Below are positions 1 to 8,876 of a stretch of 64,000 nt of DNA, one piece after another. Every line of letters begins with the position of its first letter. Position 1 is the first letter of the stretch. Source of the DNA: Sporomusa malonica (GTDB lineage Bacteria; Bacillota; Negativicutes; Sporomusales; Sporomusaceae). Location: the NCBI RefSeq assembly GCF_041428715.1, contig NZ_CP155572.1; one strand, written 5' to 3'. The notes beneath the pieces are model-generated. The model had not been told where the DNA came from and searched no databases. It saw only the letters and a list, made by a program, of their open reading frames with translations. A program made the position numbers and the translations under genes.

Positions 1-13
1 TCTTTCATTAGGA

Positions 14-70
14 ATAGCAAAGGCTATTTTTATTATAAAATTGTAGTTTAGTTGCAATAGCCTTTGCTAT
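14..70. repeat. 15-bp perfect inverted repeat (hairpin)
   Basis: Bases 14-28 (ATAGCAAAGGCTATT) are the exact reverse complement of 56-70, with a 27-base AT-rich loop. It could be a terminator of a gene upstream of the window or the end of a small mobile element. No U-tract follows the second arm, so a simple intrinsic terminator is less likely. Confidence 0.6.
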
Positions 71-146
71 GCAACAATAACAACTGGATCAAACATAAGA
101 TTTCAACCCTCCTTAAATTTTATAATAAGCATAGCATCAGAGCAAA

Positions 147-290
147 TGACCGTCAAGCAGCTGATTGATAACCGGAAAAAGAAAGGCATAGAGGTAGATT
201 ACCTACAGGTTTTTAAGTTGTCAGTCGAGAGTAAAGACGGTGTTTCAGTACAAAAAATCGTTCATCGACAAGAATGTCTGTCACCGACTT
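147..290 (+). pseudogene. DUF960-like C-terminal remnant
   Basis: An ATG at 147 opens a frame of about 48 codons containing VDYLQVFKLS and, near its end, QKIVHRQE. These resemble the central and C-terminal signature of DUF960-type small proteins. The usual N-terminal part is missing and the frame stops soon after. No ribosome-binding site is obvious. I regard it as a decayed fragment; the family assignment is from memory of motifs and is tentative. Confidence 0.3.
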
Positions 291-299
291 GAAATGTGG

Positions 300-370
300 C
301 AGTGGGTACATTTTTTTGCTAAGTTAATCATTTCTTGTGATAAATCAATACCAATTAATTGAAAGCCTTT
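300..370 (-). pseudogene. SAM-methyltransferase fragment
   Basis: Read on the minus strand, about 20 codons spell GFQLIGIDLSQEMINLAKK, which matches the post-I region of class I SAM-dependent methyltransferases (acidic loop after strand beta-2). A stop codon lies just upstream and nothing recognisable follows, so this is only a relic. Confidence 0.4.
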
Positions 371-439
371 AGCCGTTTACGCAGTGTGAGCAAGAGTATA
401 CGATTAATACAGGTATAGTTAACATAATTCAAAGAATAA

Positions 440-570
440 TTTTGAGAGAATTGTAATGGCACATACTAGAACAAATATTCAAAATGAAGGCCCACGAAGC
501 AAGTATTTCTCTGGTGTTACCTAAAAAGGACTTTTGTTCATGACAGTGGTGCCATGTCCATTAAAGTAAC
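440..570 (+). repeat. Structured repeat, partial copy (3' half)
   Basis: Carries the block GTAATGGCACATACTAGAAC and, at 541-570, the conserved 3' end GTGGTGCCATGTCCATTAAAG-TAAC shared with copies at 29.7, 39.3, 40.5, 42.5, 45.2, 47.7 and 57.0 kb. The 5' hairpin half is absent. Confidence 0.7.
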
Positions 571-711
571 ATTTCTCATTATTATAAACGAAAAGCTATA
601 ATCTAAAATCCTGTGAGTTAAGTATTTAAACTGGCAGGATTTTGGTTTATAGTAGAAGGATCACCAACAGTATCAAGAACATTGAAAGTTGCTGATTGAG
701 AGGCGACTGTT

Positions 712-1575
712 ATGCATATAGACAAAGAAGAAAAAGTAAATTATTGGATAATTCCGGAACTAAACAATCTGGAATTGCTGCATGCAAGATATATAAATCA
801 TTCCTTTACAAAACATATTCATGAAGGTTTTGCTTTAGGTGTTATCGAACAGGGGGCACTTCAATTTTCCTATCGAGGTAAACAAAATATTGCAGCCCCA
901 GGATGCATTAATTTGGTAATTCCGGGGGAAGCACATGATGGTACTGCTGTGTCGGATGAGGGATGGACTTATCGAATGTTCTATCTTGAATCGAAGCTTT
1001 TGGAACAAGCTGTCTATGAGATATCTGGTAAGATGCGAAAAATCCCGTTTTTTGCGGATGGGGTTATCAAAGATGATTATATGGCGAATTTCATTAGAAA
1101 TTTTCACCTCTTACTGGAGAATTCAGCTATTCCATTAATCGAGCAAGAATCAATTCTATTAACAATGTTAACGGAATTTATTTCACGTCATGCAGATGAA
1201 CGTTTGAGTGTAAAAACTGCAGGGTATGACAACCCAGCAGTTAACTTAGCCCGAGAATATATCGAGGCTACCTATACACAAAATTTTTCTCTTAAAGAGC
1301 TATCCGTTATTTGTAATCTTAGTCCTTTTCACTTGATCCGCATATTTAAAGAGCGTATAGGAGTTCCTCCGCATGTATATCTAAAACAAGTTAGAATTAA
1401 GCGGGCAAAAGTGCTTCTTGCTAAAGGATTCTCTATGTCATTTATTGCTCAAGAAGCAGGATTTACAGATCAGAGTCACTTTGCAAAGCAGTTTAAGCAA
1501 ATTACCGGAATTACACCTAAAAAATATAGCAATATCATACAAGAAATTTCTCCTGAAAGAGCTAAAATGAAATAA
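712..1575 (+). CDS. AraC family transcriptional regulator with cupin sensor domain
   Basis: 287 aa. Residues ~20-110 form an AraC-type cupin ligand-binding domain (HIHEGFALGVIEQG, then IPGEAHDG). Residues ~190-280 hold the two helix-turn-helix motifs (LKELSVICNLSPFHL; the second ends with the usual DQSHFAKQFKQITGITPKKY). ATG at 712 is preceded by a GAGGCG ribosome-binding sequence. The family binds direct repeats upstream of target genes and responds to a small molecule; the ligand here is unknown. A paralogue with the same layout sits at 59311-60144. The next plus-strand gene, the flavodoxin-type reductase at 1785, is a possible target but is 210 bp away. Family assignment is secure. Confidence 0.93.
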   Translation: MHIDKEEKVNYWIIPELNNLELLHARYINHSFTKHIHEGFALGVIEQGALQFSYRGKQNIAAPGCINLVIPGEAHDGTAVSDEGWTYRMFYLESKLLEQAVYEISGKMRKIPFFADGVIKDDYMANFIRNFHLLLENSAIPLIEQESILLTMLTEFISRHADERLSVKTAGYDNPAVNLAREYIEATYTQNFSLKELSVICNLSPFHLIRIFKERIGVPPHVYLKQVRIKRAKVLLAKGFSMSFIAQEAGFTDQSHFAKQFKQITGITPKKYSNIIQEISPERAKMK

Positions 1576-1784
1576 AGCGTCTGAAATTTCTTGCAGTTAC
1601 TTAAGATATTTACAAGGCGATGCCTAGTATGTTAATGCTACAGATTAGGGAGAAAAACACATCCCAGGGGCTAGCTGTATGATTATAGAAAATGTGCTTA
1701 ATCCGGCGCAATGTGAACTACAAAAGGTAGTCAGTTAAAAAAAGTTGCAGGTTAATTGACTATAGAAAAGAGGAGATAAATTAG

Positions 1785-2387
1785 ATGTGTACTTGTGAAA
1801 ACATCAATGAAGATCACCCAGGAGTTAAGAAGGTGCTTGGTGTTGTGGGAAGCCCCCGTAAGCAAGGGAATACACATGCCATGGTATTGAGCGTCATGGA
1901 AGGGGCGAAAGCAAGCGGCGCTGAAGCCGAAATCGTTTTTTTGGGTGATCTGAATATAAGGGAATGTAATGGCTGCCACGCCTGCTGGAAAACCGGTCAA
2001 TGCATCCAAAATGACGACATGAGAAAACTATACGATAAGATCATACAAAGCGACGCGATCGTGTTTGGAACTCCTGTCTACTGGTATGGTCCCACCGCTT
2101 TAATAAAAGCATTTCTCGATCGTTTCGTCTACTTTAACTGCTTGGAAAACCGTAGCAAGATAAAAAATAAATCCGTGGCACTGGTTATTCCGTTTGAGGA
2201 AGATGATCCTAAAACGGCTGAATTGATTATTACTCTGTTTGAACGCAGCTTCAACTACCTGGATATGCACCTGACAGGCACCGTTATTGCTCCAGGCCTT
2301 TTGCATAAAGGTCAAGTTTTGAAAAATTCCGTAATTATGCAAAGCACATTGGAACTTGGCAAAAAACTTATTTTGGATATTAGCTGA
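1785..2387 (+). CDS. Flavodoxin family protein / NADPH-dependent FMN reductase
   Basis: 200 aa. The N-terminal VVGSPRKQGNTHA is the FMN-phosphate loop of the FMN_red family. CNGCHACWKTGQC near residues 61-73 is the Cys-rich insertion seen in iron-sulfur flavoproteins and related multimeric flavodoxin reductases. FGTPVYWYG is the second FMN loop. It likely transfers electrons from NAD(P)H or ferredoxin to an unidentified acceptor in the cytoplasm. Start supported by GAGGAG seven bases upstream (AAAGAGGAGATAAATTAG-ATG). Relatives in this window are at 19950 and 20540. Its stop codon abuts a structured-repeat fragment. Confidence 0.9.
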   Translation: MCTCENINEDHPGVKKVLGVVGSPRKQGNTHAMVLSVMEGAKASGAEAEIVFLGDLNIRECNGCHACWKTGQCIQNDDMRKLYDKIIQSDAIVFGTPVYWYGPTALIKAFLDRFVYFNCLENRSKIKNKSVALVIPFEEDDPKTAELIITLFERSFNYLDMHLTGTVIAPGLLHKGQVLKNSVIMQSTLELGKKLILDIS

Positions 2388-2478
2388 GTGGCATGTTATA
2401 GAAGCGAGTTTAAGGGTGCCGAAGCCAAATTGGACTTTTAGAGATATAGTAATGGCATGTTATGGAACGTTTTAATGG
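2388..2478 (+). repeat. Structured repeat, partial copy (5' half without hairpin)
   Basis: GTGGCATGTTATAGAAG directly after the reductase stop codon, followed by the GCCGAAGCCA and GTAATGGCATGTTATGG blocks. The copy breaks off at TTTAATGGG, where a RAYT tail begins. Confidence 0.75.
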
Positions 2479-2489
2479 GATTTTTTAAG

Positions 2490-2570
2490 GAAGCTTAAAG
2501 CCATTGAAGGATTATCCATTAGACAAATAGCAAGAATAACTGGTCTCAATTTTAATGTTGTTGTTATTTG
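2490..2570 (+). pseudogene. RAYT transposase C-terminal relic
   Basis: About 25 codons read KLKAIEGLSIRQIARITGLN, then FNVV. This is the C-terminal helix-turn-helix tail of REP-associated tyrosine transposases, also seen at 21960-22197. It is interrupted by the left end of the IS256 element. Confidence 0.65.
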
Positions 2571-2666
2571 TGAGGGCGCAGAAAATTTTGTGTAAATAAG
2601 TATGAAAAATCTTCCTTAATGGCAAGAATAGGAATAAACTATTCAAGTCAGAAAGGAAGATTTTTT

Positions 2667-3893
2667 ATGTCAGCAATTCCAAAGGAAGTTATTAAAGAGC
2701 TAATTCGAGATCAAAAATTCACCAATACTACCGAAGTCATTGAATGCAATAAAAGAAATGTTTAGGGATGTACTGGAAGAAATAATGGAAGCAGAGTTAG
2801 ATAGTGAATTAGGGTATGAAAAGCAGGAACGCAGATTGGATGATAGCAGCAATGATCCACCGAAAAATTATCGTAATGGATACTCAAAAAAGAAGGTAAA
2901 GACCCAACTCGGGGAAGTCGCGATCAGTATTCCGCGTGATCGAAACGGTAGTTTTGAACCACGAATCATTGGCAAGTATAGTCGAAATGCAGATGGCATG
3001 GAAGAAAAAATCCTGTCATTGTATGCGGCAGGAATGAGCATAAGGGATATTCCGGAACAGATAAAAAGTTTATATGACGTAGAAATCTCTCCAGAGCTCG
3101 TGAGCAAAATCAGCGAGAAAATCATGCCGCAGCTTACTGAATGGCAGAACCGGCCACTCGAAGCAGTATATCCATTCATATTCCTGGATGCTATCCATTA
3201 CAAAATCCGTGAAAATCATCAAATTGTTACCAAAGCAGCCTATGTGGTCTTAGGCGTTAATCTGGATGGATATAAAGAAATACTTGGCATATGGATTGGA
3301 GAAATAAAAGTAGTAAGTTCTGGCTTAGTGTGTTAAATGAACTGAAAAGCCGCGGAATACAAGATGTTTACCTGTTCTGCGTAGACGGGCTGAATGGCTT
3401 TCGGGAAGCAATTAGTGCCGTATATCCTAAGGCTGGGATTCAACGCTGTATTATTCATCAAATACGAGCCAGTATGAGATATGTTAATTATAAACATGCA
3501 AAGGCGTTTACTGCCGACCTAAAAGAAATCTATACTGCAGTGACAGAGGAATCGGCGTTTGAGAACTTAATGAGCTTTAAGGAAAAGTGGGGTTCAAAAT
3601 ACCCAGCTGCCATAAAGAGCTGGGAGGATAACTGGGATATTCTGTCTACCTTTTTTGCATATCCGCCAGGTATACGGAAAATCATATACACAACAAATAT
3701 TATTGAAGGACTACATAGACAGTTTCGCAAAGTAACAAAAACAAAAGCAGTGTTTCCTAATGATGATTCGTTACGTAAGATGCTATATCTTGCATCGAAT
3801 AACATCGCAAAAAAACGGACTCAGCGCTATCGCGATTGGGAAATGGTTTTGAATCATTTAGCCGTGCTTTTTGAAGGACGATTGGCTATTTGA
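2667..3893 (+). pseudogene. IS256 family transposase, two frameshifts
   Basis: The reading frame starts at ATG 2667 (MSAIPKEVIKELIRDQ...). It is broken at ~2733, where an extra T turns EVMNAIKEM into EVIECNKRN. It continues from 2740 in another frame (MNAIKEMFRDVLEEI, then the mutator-type core RNGYSKKKVKT). A one-base loss near 3305 breaks it again, and it resumes as SSKFWLSVLNELKSRGIQDV to 3893. The pieces add up to the usual ~400-residue mutator-type DDE transposase, with the D of FCVDGLNGF and a normal C-terminal region. It should be inactive unless both shifts are suppressed. Confidence 0.88.
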
Positions 3894-3912
3894 TCTGTCC
3901 AATAAAGTATGA

Positions 3913-3973
3913 TTCCCTGGGCTGGTCACGGCATTCACGCTAACGCGCGCATACCTACGACCAACCCAGGGAA
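3913..3973. repeat. 15-bp inverted repeat inside the IS256 3' region
   Basis: TTCCCTGGGCTGGTC (3913-3927) pairs with GACCAACCCAGGGAA (3959-3973) with one mismatch, closing a 31-base loop. It could act as a transcription stop inside the element. Confidence 0.6.
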
Positions 3974-4113
3974 GATGGCTAATAAGGGGGCAATGAACCA
4001 TCCTGCCTTGCAGGCAAAACCACCTAATATCTGCCTTAAGGAAATTACTAATTACACAAAATTCGCCGCAGACCCCAGTCAAAGACTGTATTCTATAGTA
4101 TCAGAAGTGTTCT

Positions 4114-4434
4114 TTATCTATGATACCGATGCTGCATAATCTCTCGTATTGCCTGCTTATGACGTTCGATTTCTCGCTGCTGCCGCTTGTGCCAGTTCTT
4201 TTTCGATTCAAATGGGCGTCTCCGCATTTCGTGTTCATGCCGGGCGTTTTCTGCATGTATTCTACGGTTATTTTCTCTCTCCCACATATGACTGTCATGG
4301 TTATTCCTCCTATGCTCATAACGTTGGTGCTTCTCATATTTAGGCGAAGCCTCCGCCAGTGATGCCATCATCCCTATTTGCAGTAGTCCTACCATTGAAA
4401 ATATAATTATCTTTTTCACCATATCTTTCATCAT
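4114..4434 (-). CDS. Small basic exported protein
   Basis: 106 aa. Residues 1-30 form a signal peptide (MVKKIIIFSMVGLLQIG, cleavage near ASLAEAS). The mature part is extremely rich in Arg, His, Glu and Lys and predicted as one long helix or disordered chain. I do not recognise a family; the composition recalls small periplasmic chaperone-like or metal-binding proteins, but no motif proves it. The start overlaps the stop of the upstream 58-codon reading frame (ATGA), and GGAGG lies just before it. Its 3' end lies 37 bp from the IS256 right end. Confidence 0.65.
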   Translation of the reverse strand: MMKDMVKKIIIFSMVGLLQIGMMASLAEASPKYEKHQRYEHRRNNHDSHMWERENNRRIHAENARHEHEMRRRPFESKKNWHKRQQREIERHKQAIREIMQHRYHR

Positions 4435-4607
4435 ATACCTCCATTACTTGTATTCGGAAACATAATTGTACGCAGACTTTCATTGCAGAGCCCATTCCTC
4501 TTGATTTGCTGGTAAAGATTTCTGGTCGAAATATCTGAGCTCGCTGCCACATAAGCCCTCAATAAGACTAAGAATGCGGTTAAAACAATTGTTATTGTTG
4601 CTTTCAT
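4431..4607 (-). CDS. 58-residue putative secreted peptide, coupled to the next gene
   Basis: ATG at 4607, preceded by AAGGAAGGGG, encodes MKATITIVLTAFLVLLRAYV followed by a short polar tail with one Cys near residue 41. The N-terminus looks like a signal peptide or single membrane helix. The stop overlaps the start of the 106-residue exported protein by four bases (ATGA), the classic arrangement for translational coupling. No homologue is recognised. Confidence 0.55.
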   Translation of the reverse strand: MKATITIVLTAFLVLLRAYVAASSDISTRNLYQQIKRNGLCNESLRTIMFPNTSNGGI

Positions 4608-4752
4608 GTATTACCCCTTCCTTATTATTTTGTTTTCCAGTTCTATTACGACGTAACCCGTGAAAAAGTTGGCTTTACGATGATATTTTTAGAAAGTTGG
4701 TTTAAAAATGATTTCAATCCAAAATTCTGCTGATAAGACCGTCTAAAATAAC

Positions 4753-4796
4753 AAAGGAGCCATGCTGAAACTCTTACGTTTCAACATGGCTCCTTT
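4753..4796. terminator. Strong bidirectional intrinsic terminator
   Basis: AAAGGAGCCATG...CATGGCTCCTTT: arms extend to about 19 bp with one bulge, flanked by T/A-rich sequence. It lies 7 bp beyond the stop of the sigma-ABC operon (minus strand) and separates it from the small exported genes. Confidence 0.85.
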
Positions 4797-4803
4797 CTAT
4801 TGG

Positions 4804-7158
4804 TCACGGCAACCATTCTTCTATGTTAAATGAAAAAATAGTAATCGATAGATTGGTTTTTAATCTCCAGGCATTTGGATCGTTAGCTCTCCGGGTAATA
4901 TTATCCAACCGCCGGTATATTTCCGCTCGTTTCTCCTGCGGGCAATCGTGCTTAATTAGTATCCTTTCAATAATATTAGCAAACTCATCAGGCTGAATCT
5001 CTTTTTGGCTGCAATAGACTGTATACAGGGAACAGATAACATCCCGTATTGCCGTATTGCCAAATTGAAAATTACGGATGGTATCCAATATCATAAAGAC
5101 ATCTTTTGCAACAGAACCGCCGATCAGGGAAGGCCTGGTAAAATCCCCTTCGCCATTTGATGTACTGACAGCTGCTAACAGATTTTCCTTCACCTGAGCG
5201 TAATAGGCCGGGCCGTGCTTTTTTTCATTATACAAGGTATGGAGATAGAGCATAATACTCTCGGAAATATTACCGTCTCGATCCCAGCCGTACATGCGAG
5301 TTATATCTTCTTGCCACCAGCGTTGCAGTACAGCCAGATCTCCCTTGTTGGCCTGAATATCGTCAAGAAAAGCAAAAAGGTGTTTCCCGGTTCGAAAGTA
5401 GTTTTCACTAAACAGCACTGAATTCGTTAGGGTTAAAATTCTGGAGGATTCCCCAGTCTCGCTATAAGAAAAAAATGTCGGCATTTCAATCACGGTGAGT
5501 AGCTTGTCCTGATGACCGGCTATTGGTCTGTCAAACGAAGCAGGCTGCAGCAATTCTTCATAGAACCGATAGGGCTCTGCCAGAGCATGCAGCACCCGGT
5601 CTATCTGCCGTTGGTGCTGGGGATAAAAATAAACTTCCACAAAACCTTCCCGGCCAGGGAAATCCCTTTTCTCTCGTTGATAGGGCCCGGTTACTAAAAA
5701 CACATCACGCCCCGAATCTGATGCAAAGTGATACCGCCGTTTATAATCACCTGTTAGCGGCTCGTTCTCTACCTGGTCCAGATTGGAGGCTACCATGTTG
5801 TCTGAGTCTATATCTACCGTCATAGTAAACGGAACAGCAATATGCCCCGCGTATTTAGCCCATAATGTGGTTTCCAGCGAATCATTCTTAAAACTTGAAT
5901 ATTCCTGAAGTTGATAAAGCAAATGATCACCGGGAATCGGGTACCAGGCATAGCCACTGCGTAATAGGGAAAACGAGGGGGAAACCAAGTTTACAGGGCC
6001 TGTGGGACGAGCTAGTCTGCCGTTGAACCACTCCCAAACCTGCCCGGAATAAGAAATCGCTAAGGATAGAGACTTGCGGTCCTGATAATCGGATGGGATA
6101 CGAATTAGCAGCCGGGAGCCTTCCTGCCGCCAGTTTATCTCTTGCCCACTGTCTGCCAAAATTACTTTCTGAACTATAAAATAATTTCGCAGGGTAAAGC
6201 AAACCTCTTCGGCGGAGTTAGCGCCAAGTTTCAACTGTAATGTGGCCAATCCTTCAAGTCTATGGGACTGGCTCTTCATTTTTAGTTGAAGATGATAATT
6301 CTCCAACACCGGTATACTTCCTGGCAGATAATTAAACGGCTGCCTCCTGGCCGTTTCTTGAAAAGCGGAATGAAAGTCTTTTTCCCGGTTATCAAGCTCC
6401 CGTAAGATAAGGCCACCGGCAAATACACTGCCAGTCACTGCCAGGATAAGCAGTGGGATAACCAGTTTCGATTGCCAGACCGCTTCACCACGTTTTTTCA
6501 TCTGCCATGTAGCGGCAGCTAGTAAAAATAGAATGGCAATAGCAACCATGAAGAGGGCGAAAGCCGGCATAAGCTCCTGATGGGGAAAATAACCTAATAC
6601 AACCGAAGGCCAACTTGGCAGCATCACTGCATGACTTATGAAAAACAGCTTGCCTAACCCTGGAAAATCGGCAAGATTATTGACCAAAATTCGGGTGCTA
6701 ATCCAGCAGAAGCCTGCCAAAAAGTACAGCCAGGCAGAGTATCCGGTAAGTAAATTGAGGAAAAAAGTAAAACAAATTATTGTTATGCAGGTCGTTACAT
6801 ATTTTAGCGTAAGGAATAATAAATCATTGCTGTTAAATAGCCATTCGGCCGGTTGAGTTTCAAGCAAGACACCGACAACGATTACCATAAATGGCCACAG
6901 TCCCAACAAAATAAAAAACACCGCTAACATCCTGGCCAAAATCAGCTTTTCTGTAGGCAACGGCAAAGAACGTAAAATGTTAGCGAAACCTGATTGTTCA
7001 TCCCGGTTCAATACATTAATCATTAGAATCAGGATGATTAAAAACATTAGAGCAGGGATAAAAACCGCCACTATCGCCAGTAGCCCGATAAGCCAATGGG
7101 TTTTACTTTTGAGACAAATTCTAATTTCAGCGATAATTAACTGCGATAACTGACTCAT
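4804..7158 (-). CDS. ABC-2 type permease fused to an M1-peptidase-like ectodomain
   Basis: 784 aa. Residues 1-255 contain about six to seven membrane segments of ABC-2 permease type; DEQSGFANILRSLPLPTEKL is typical of ABC-2 cytoplasmic loops. The remaining ~500 residues resemble the N-terminal beta domain and catalytic-domain fold of M1 aminopeptidases. No HEXXH zinc motif is present where expected (the region reads VLQRWWQEDI...SESIMLYLHTLY), so the ectodomain is probably non-catalytic. It may be a binding or sensing module. Last gene of the operon; its start overlaps the upstream ATPase stop by 4 bp. Substrate unknown; self-protection or envelope-stress export is an inference from the sigma-factor context. 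Confidence 0.8.
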   Translation of the reverse strand: MSQLSQLIIAEIRICLKSKTHWLIGLLAIVAVFIPALMFLIILILMINVLNRDEQSGFANILRSLPLPTEKLILARMLAVFFILLGLWPFMVIVVGVLLETQPAEWLFNSNDLLFLTLKYVTTCITIICFTFFLNLLTGYSAWLYFLAGFCWISTRILVNNLADFPGLGKLFFISHAVMLPSWPSVVLGYFPHQELMPAFALFMVAIAILFLLAAATWQMKKRGEAVWQSKLVIPLLILAVTGSVFAGGLILRELDNREKDFHSAFQETARRQPFNYLPGSIPVLENYHLQLKMKSQSHRLEGLATLQLKLGANSAEEVCFTLRNYFIVQKVILADSGQEINWRQEGSRLLIRIPSDYQDRKSLSLAISYSGQVWEWFNGRLARPTGPVNLVSPSFSLLRSGYAWYPIPGDHLLYQLQEYSSFKNDSLETTLWAKYAGHIAVPFTMTVDIDSDNMVASNLDQVENEPLTGDYKRRYHFASDSGRDVFLVTGPYQREKRDFPGREGFVEVYFYPQHQRQIDRVLHALAEPYRFYEELLQPASFDRPIAGHQDKLLTVIEMPTFFSYSETGESSRILTLTNSVLFSENYFRTGKHLFAFLDDIQANKGDLAVLQRWWQEDITRMYGWDRDGNISESIMLYLHTLYNEKKHGPAYYAQVKENLLAAVSTSNGEGDFTRPSLIGGSVAKDVFMILDTIRNFQFGNTAIRDVICSLYTVYCSQKEIQPDEFANIIERILIKHDCPQEKRAEIYRRLDNITRRANDPNAWRLKTNLSITIFSFNIEEWLP

Positions 7159-7976
7159 CGGTTTGCCCTGCTTGCCAGCACTGCCTTATAGCCTTCTTCC
7201 ACCAGGCCGCTCCCGGTGCCGCTGTTCTGCTTGCGGTTCAGGAGTGGTACGCTGGCCGCAAGTTCCCCGGCTGTTCCTTCAAAAGCTTTTTTTCCCTTAT
7301 CTAATATCAAAATTCGCTCGGCACACTGAATATCCGCCAGCAGGGATGATGCAAAAATAACCAGCCGCTGCTGACCTAAGCGGGCGAGCAATAAGCGAAG
7401 TTTGCTGCGTTCTTCAGGATCAAGGCCAGCGGTTGGCTCATCAAGTAGTACTATCTGCGGATCACCCAACAGAGCTTGCGCAATTCCAACCTTTTGCCGC
7501 ATTCCCCTGGAAAATGTGCCGATATTTTGGTCTGCCGCTGCTACCAGCCCCACTTGTAGTAAAGCACTTTCGACAGATATTTTCCGTGTCCGTTTATTGG
7601 CAATACCTTTCAGCAAAGCAATATAATCCAGCATCTCCCTGGCAGTAAGCTGAGGATACAAACCAAGAGTCTGCGGTAAATAACTGATCAGACTTCGCAG
7701 CTGCGGTTGATTTACCGTTTTCCCGTCAACGGTCAGCGTGCCTGACCGAGGCAGAAGCATGCCGGCTAAAACCTGCAGCAGCGTGGTTTTTCCCGACCCG
7801 TTAGGTCCCAGGATAATATTAACCCCTTTTAAAAAAGCACAGGTAATATTTAAGATACCTTCGGCAGGTTCTTTCACGATTTTTTTAGACAGCCAGGGAA
7901 ACTTCAACCTCCCACACAAGCAGCGTATTCCATTTGCTTTATACAATAGTGTAGTGCCCTCAAGCCGAATTACCAT
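7155..7976 (-). CDS. ABC transporter ATP-binding protein
   Basis: 273 aa. Walker A GPNGSGKTT (~residues 58-66), Q-loop YLPQTLGLYPQ, signature FSRGMRQKVG, Walker B IVLLDEPTAGLDPEE, and a switch position reading ASSLLADI, which lacks the usual His. A 30-residue N-terminal stretch (RCLCGRLKFPWLSKK) precedes the first strand and is unusual. It overlaps the neighbours on both sides (7 bp and 4 bp), so all four transporter genes are translated together. It probably pairs with the ATPase at 7970 to energise the permease at 4804. Confidence 0.93.
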   Translation of the reverse strand: MVIRLEGTTLLYKANGIRCLCGRLKFPWLSKKIVKEPAEGILNITCAFLKGVNIILGPNGSGKTTLLQVLAGMLLPRSGTLTVDGKTVNQPQLRSLISYLPQTLGLYPQLTAREMLDYIALLKGIANKRTRKISVESALLQVGLVAAADQNIGTFSRGMRQKVGIAQALLGDPQIVLLDEPTAGLDPEERSKLRLLLARLGQQRLVIFASSLLADIQCAERILILDKGKKAFEGTAGELAASVPLLNRKQNSGTGSGLVEEGYKAVLASRANR

Positions 7977-8860
7977 GGTGAACTATCCTCATCCTTTCGG
8001 CGGTAACGCTGCATCCACCAGCAATAGGCATCCTCCATAGTTGGGACTACCTCTTTAACTCCCGGAATAGGGGGTTTGTTCTTGCAGATCACCCTGCACT
8101 GGCATCGGTCCCCTATACAGGTAGCAGCGCTAACTTGATAGCTGTTTTGTAAACTAAGCCACTCCCTTTTCTCAGTCTCAAAGACCCATACCTGCCCCCT
8201 GGCCTCATCCTTAAATACCGTCGGTAGACCCGCAAACTGTAGTTTCCCATCCACTAGAAGCAATAGTTTGCTCATCGGTAAACCTGCAAAAATGTGGCTG
8301 CTAAGCAGTATTACTTTATCTCGGGACAGGCGAAAAAGAAGCGCGGCAATATGGTCCTGTTCCTCCTGATCCAGTCCGCAAAACGGTTCATCAAGCACCA
8401 GGATATCAGGGTCATTAAGCAGCGTCTGGGCCAATCCCAGGCGCTGCTTAAGACCGGTGGACCAGTTAGTAATTTTAACACTGCACTGTGAGCTTATTCC
8501 CAGGAGGTCAGCTACATATTCGGCCCGTTGGCCACCCGCCCTCGGGACAACGCCCTTTAATCCTGCAAGGTAGCATAAGAACTCCTTGCCGGTCATGTTA
8601 TCATAAAAACTTATTGTCTGTGGCAAATAGCCCTGTCTGATTTTATAGCGAAATAAATCAATATATATATCCTGTCCACCGAAAGAAAGGCTGCCAGAGT
8701 CCGGGCGCTGCACGCCAGCTATAATTCGTAGCAAAGTTGATTTACCGGCCCCGTTAGGACCCGCAAGAACATGCAGCCCTTTACCAAGATAAACTGAAAT
8801 TTTGTCCAGCATGAAATTAGTTCGATTAAACCTTTTAGATACATCGATAAGCTCCAGCAT
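7970..8860 (-). CDS. ABC transporter ATP-binding protein
   Basis: Start at ATG 8860 (MLELIDVSKRF), preceded by GGAAGGTGAG; an in-frame GTG at 8875 is possible but would sit on that ribosome-binding site. 296 aa. Walker A GPNGAGKST, signature WSTGLKQRLG, Walker B ILVLDEPFCGLDQEE, switch LLSSHIFAG. The C-terminal ~80 residues carry CIGDRCQCRVICKNKPP, with three closely spaced Cys. This could be a small metal or redox site, but that is speculative. It is the BcrA/CcmA-type subunit of the operon. Confidence 0.92.
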   Translation of the reverse strand: MLELIDVSKRFNRTNFMLDKISVYLGKGLHVLAGPNGAGKSTLLRIIAGVQRPDSGSLSFGGQDIYIDLFRYKIRQGYLPQTISFYDNMTGKEFLCYLAGLKGVVPRAGGQRAEYVADLLGISSQCSVKITNWSTGLKQRLGLAQTLLNDPDILVLDEPFCGLDQEEQDHIAALLFRLSRDKVILLSSHIFAGLPMSKLLLLVDGKLQFAGLPTVFKDEARGQVWVFETEKREWLSLQNSYQVSAATCIGDRCQCRVICKNKPPIPGVKEVVPTMEDAYCWWMQRYRRKDEDSSPW

Positions 8861-8876
8861 GTACTCACCTTCCACT

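Larger units (their letters stand above)
2572..4077 (+). mobile_element. IS256 family insertion sequence (decayed)
   Basis: Left end GAGGGCGCAG...TTTTGTGTAAAT (from ~2572) is matched by an inverted right end ATTACACAAAATT...GCAGACCCC ending ~4077. These are imperfect terminal repeats typical of IS256. The transposase inside is frameshifted. Between the transposase stop and the right end lies ~180 bp including a 15-bp hairpin. No clear target duplication is visible. Confidence 0.75.

Noticed and set aside
4114..4434. Plus-strand open frames at 4120-4362 and 4149-4343
   Set aside because: Antisense shadows of the minus-strand exported protein, which has signal peptide, ribosome-binding site and coupling to the gene before it.
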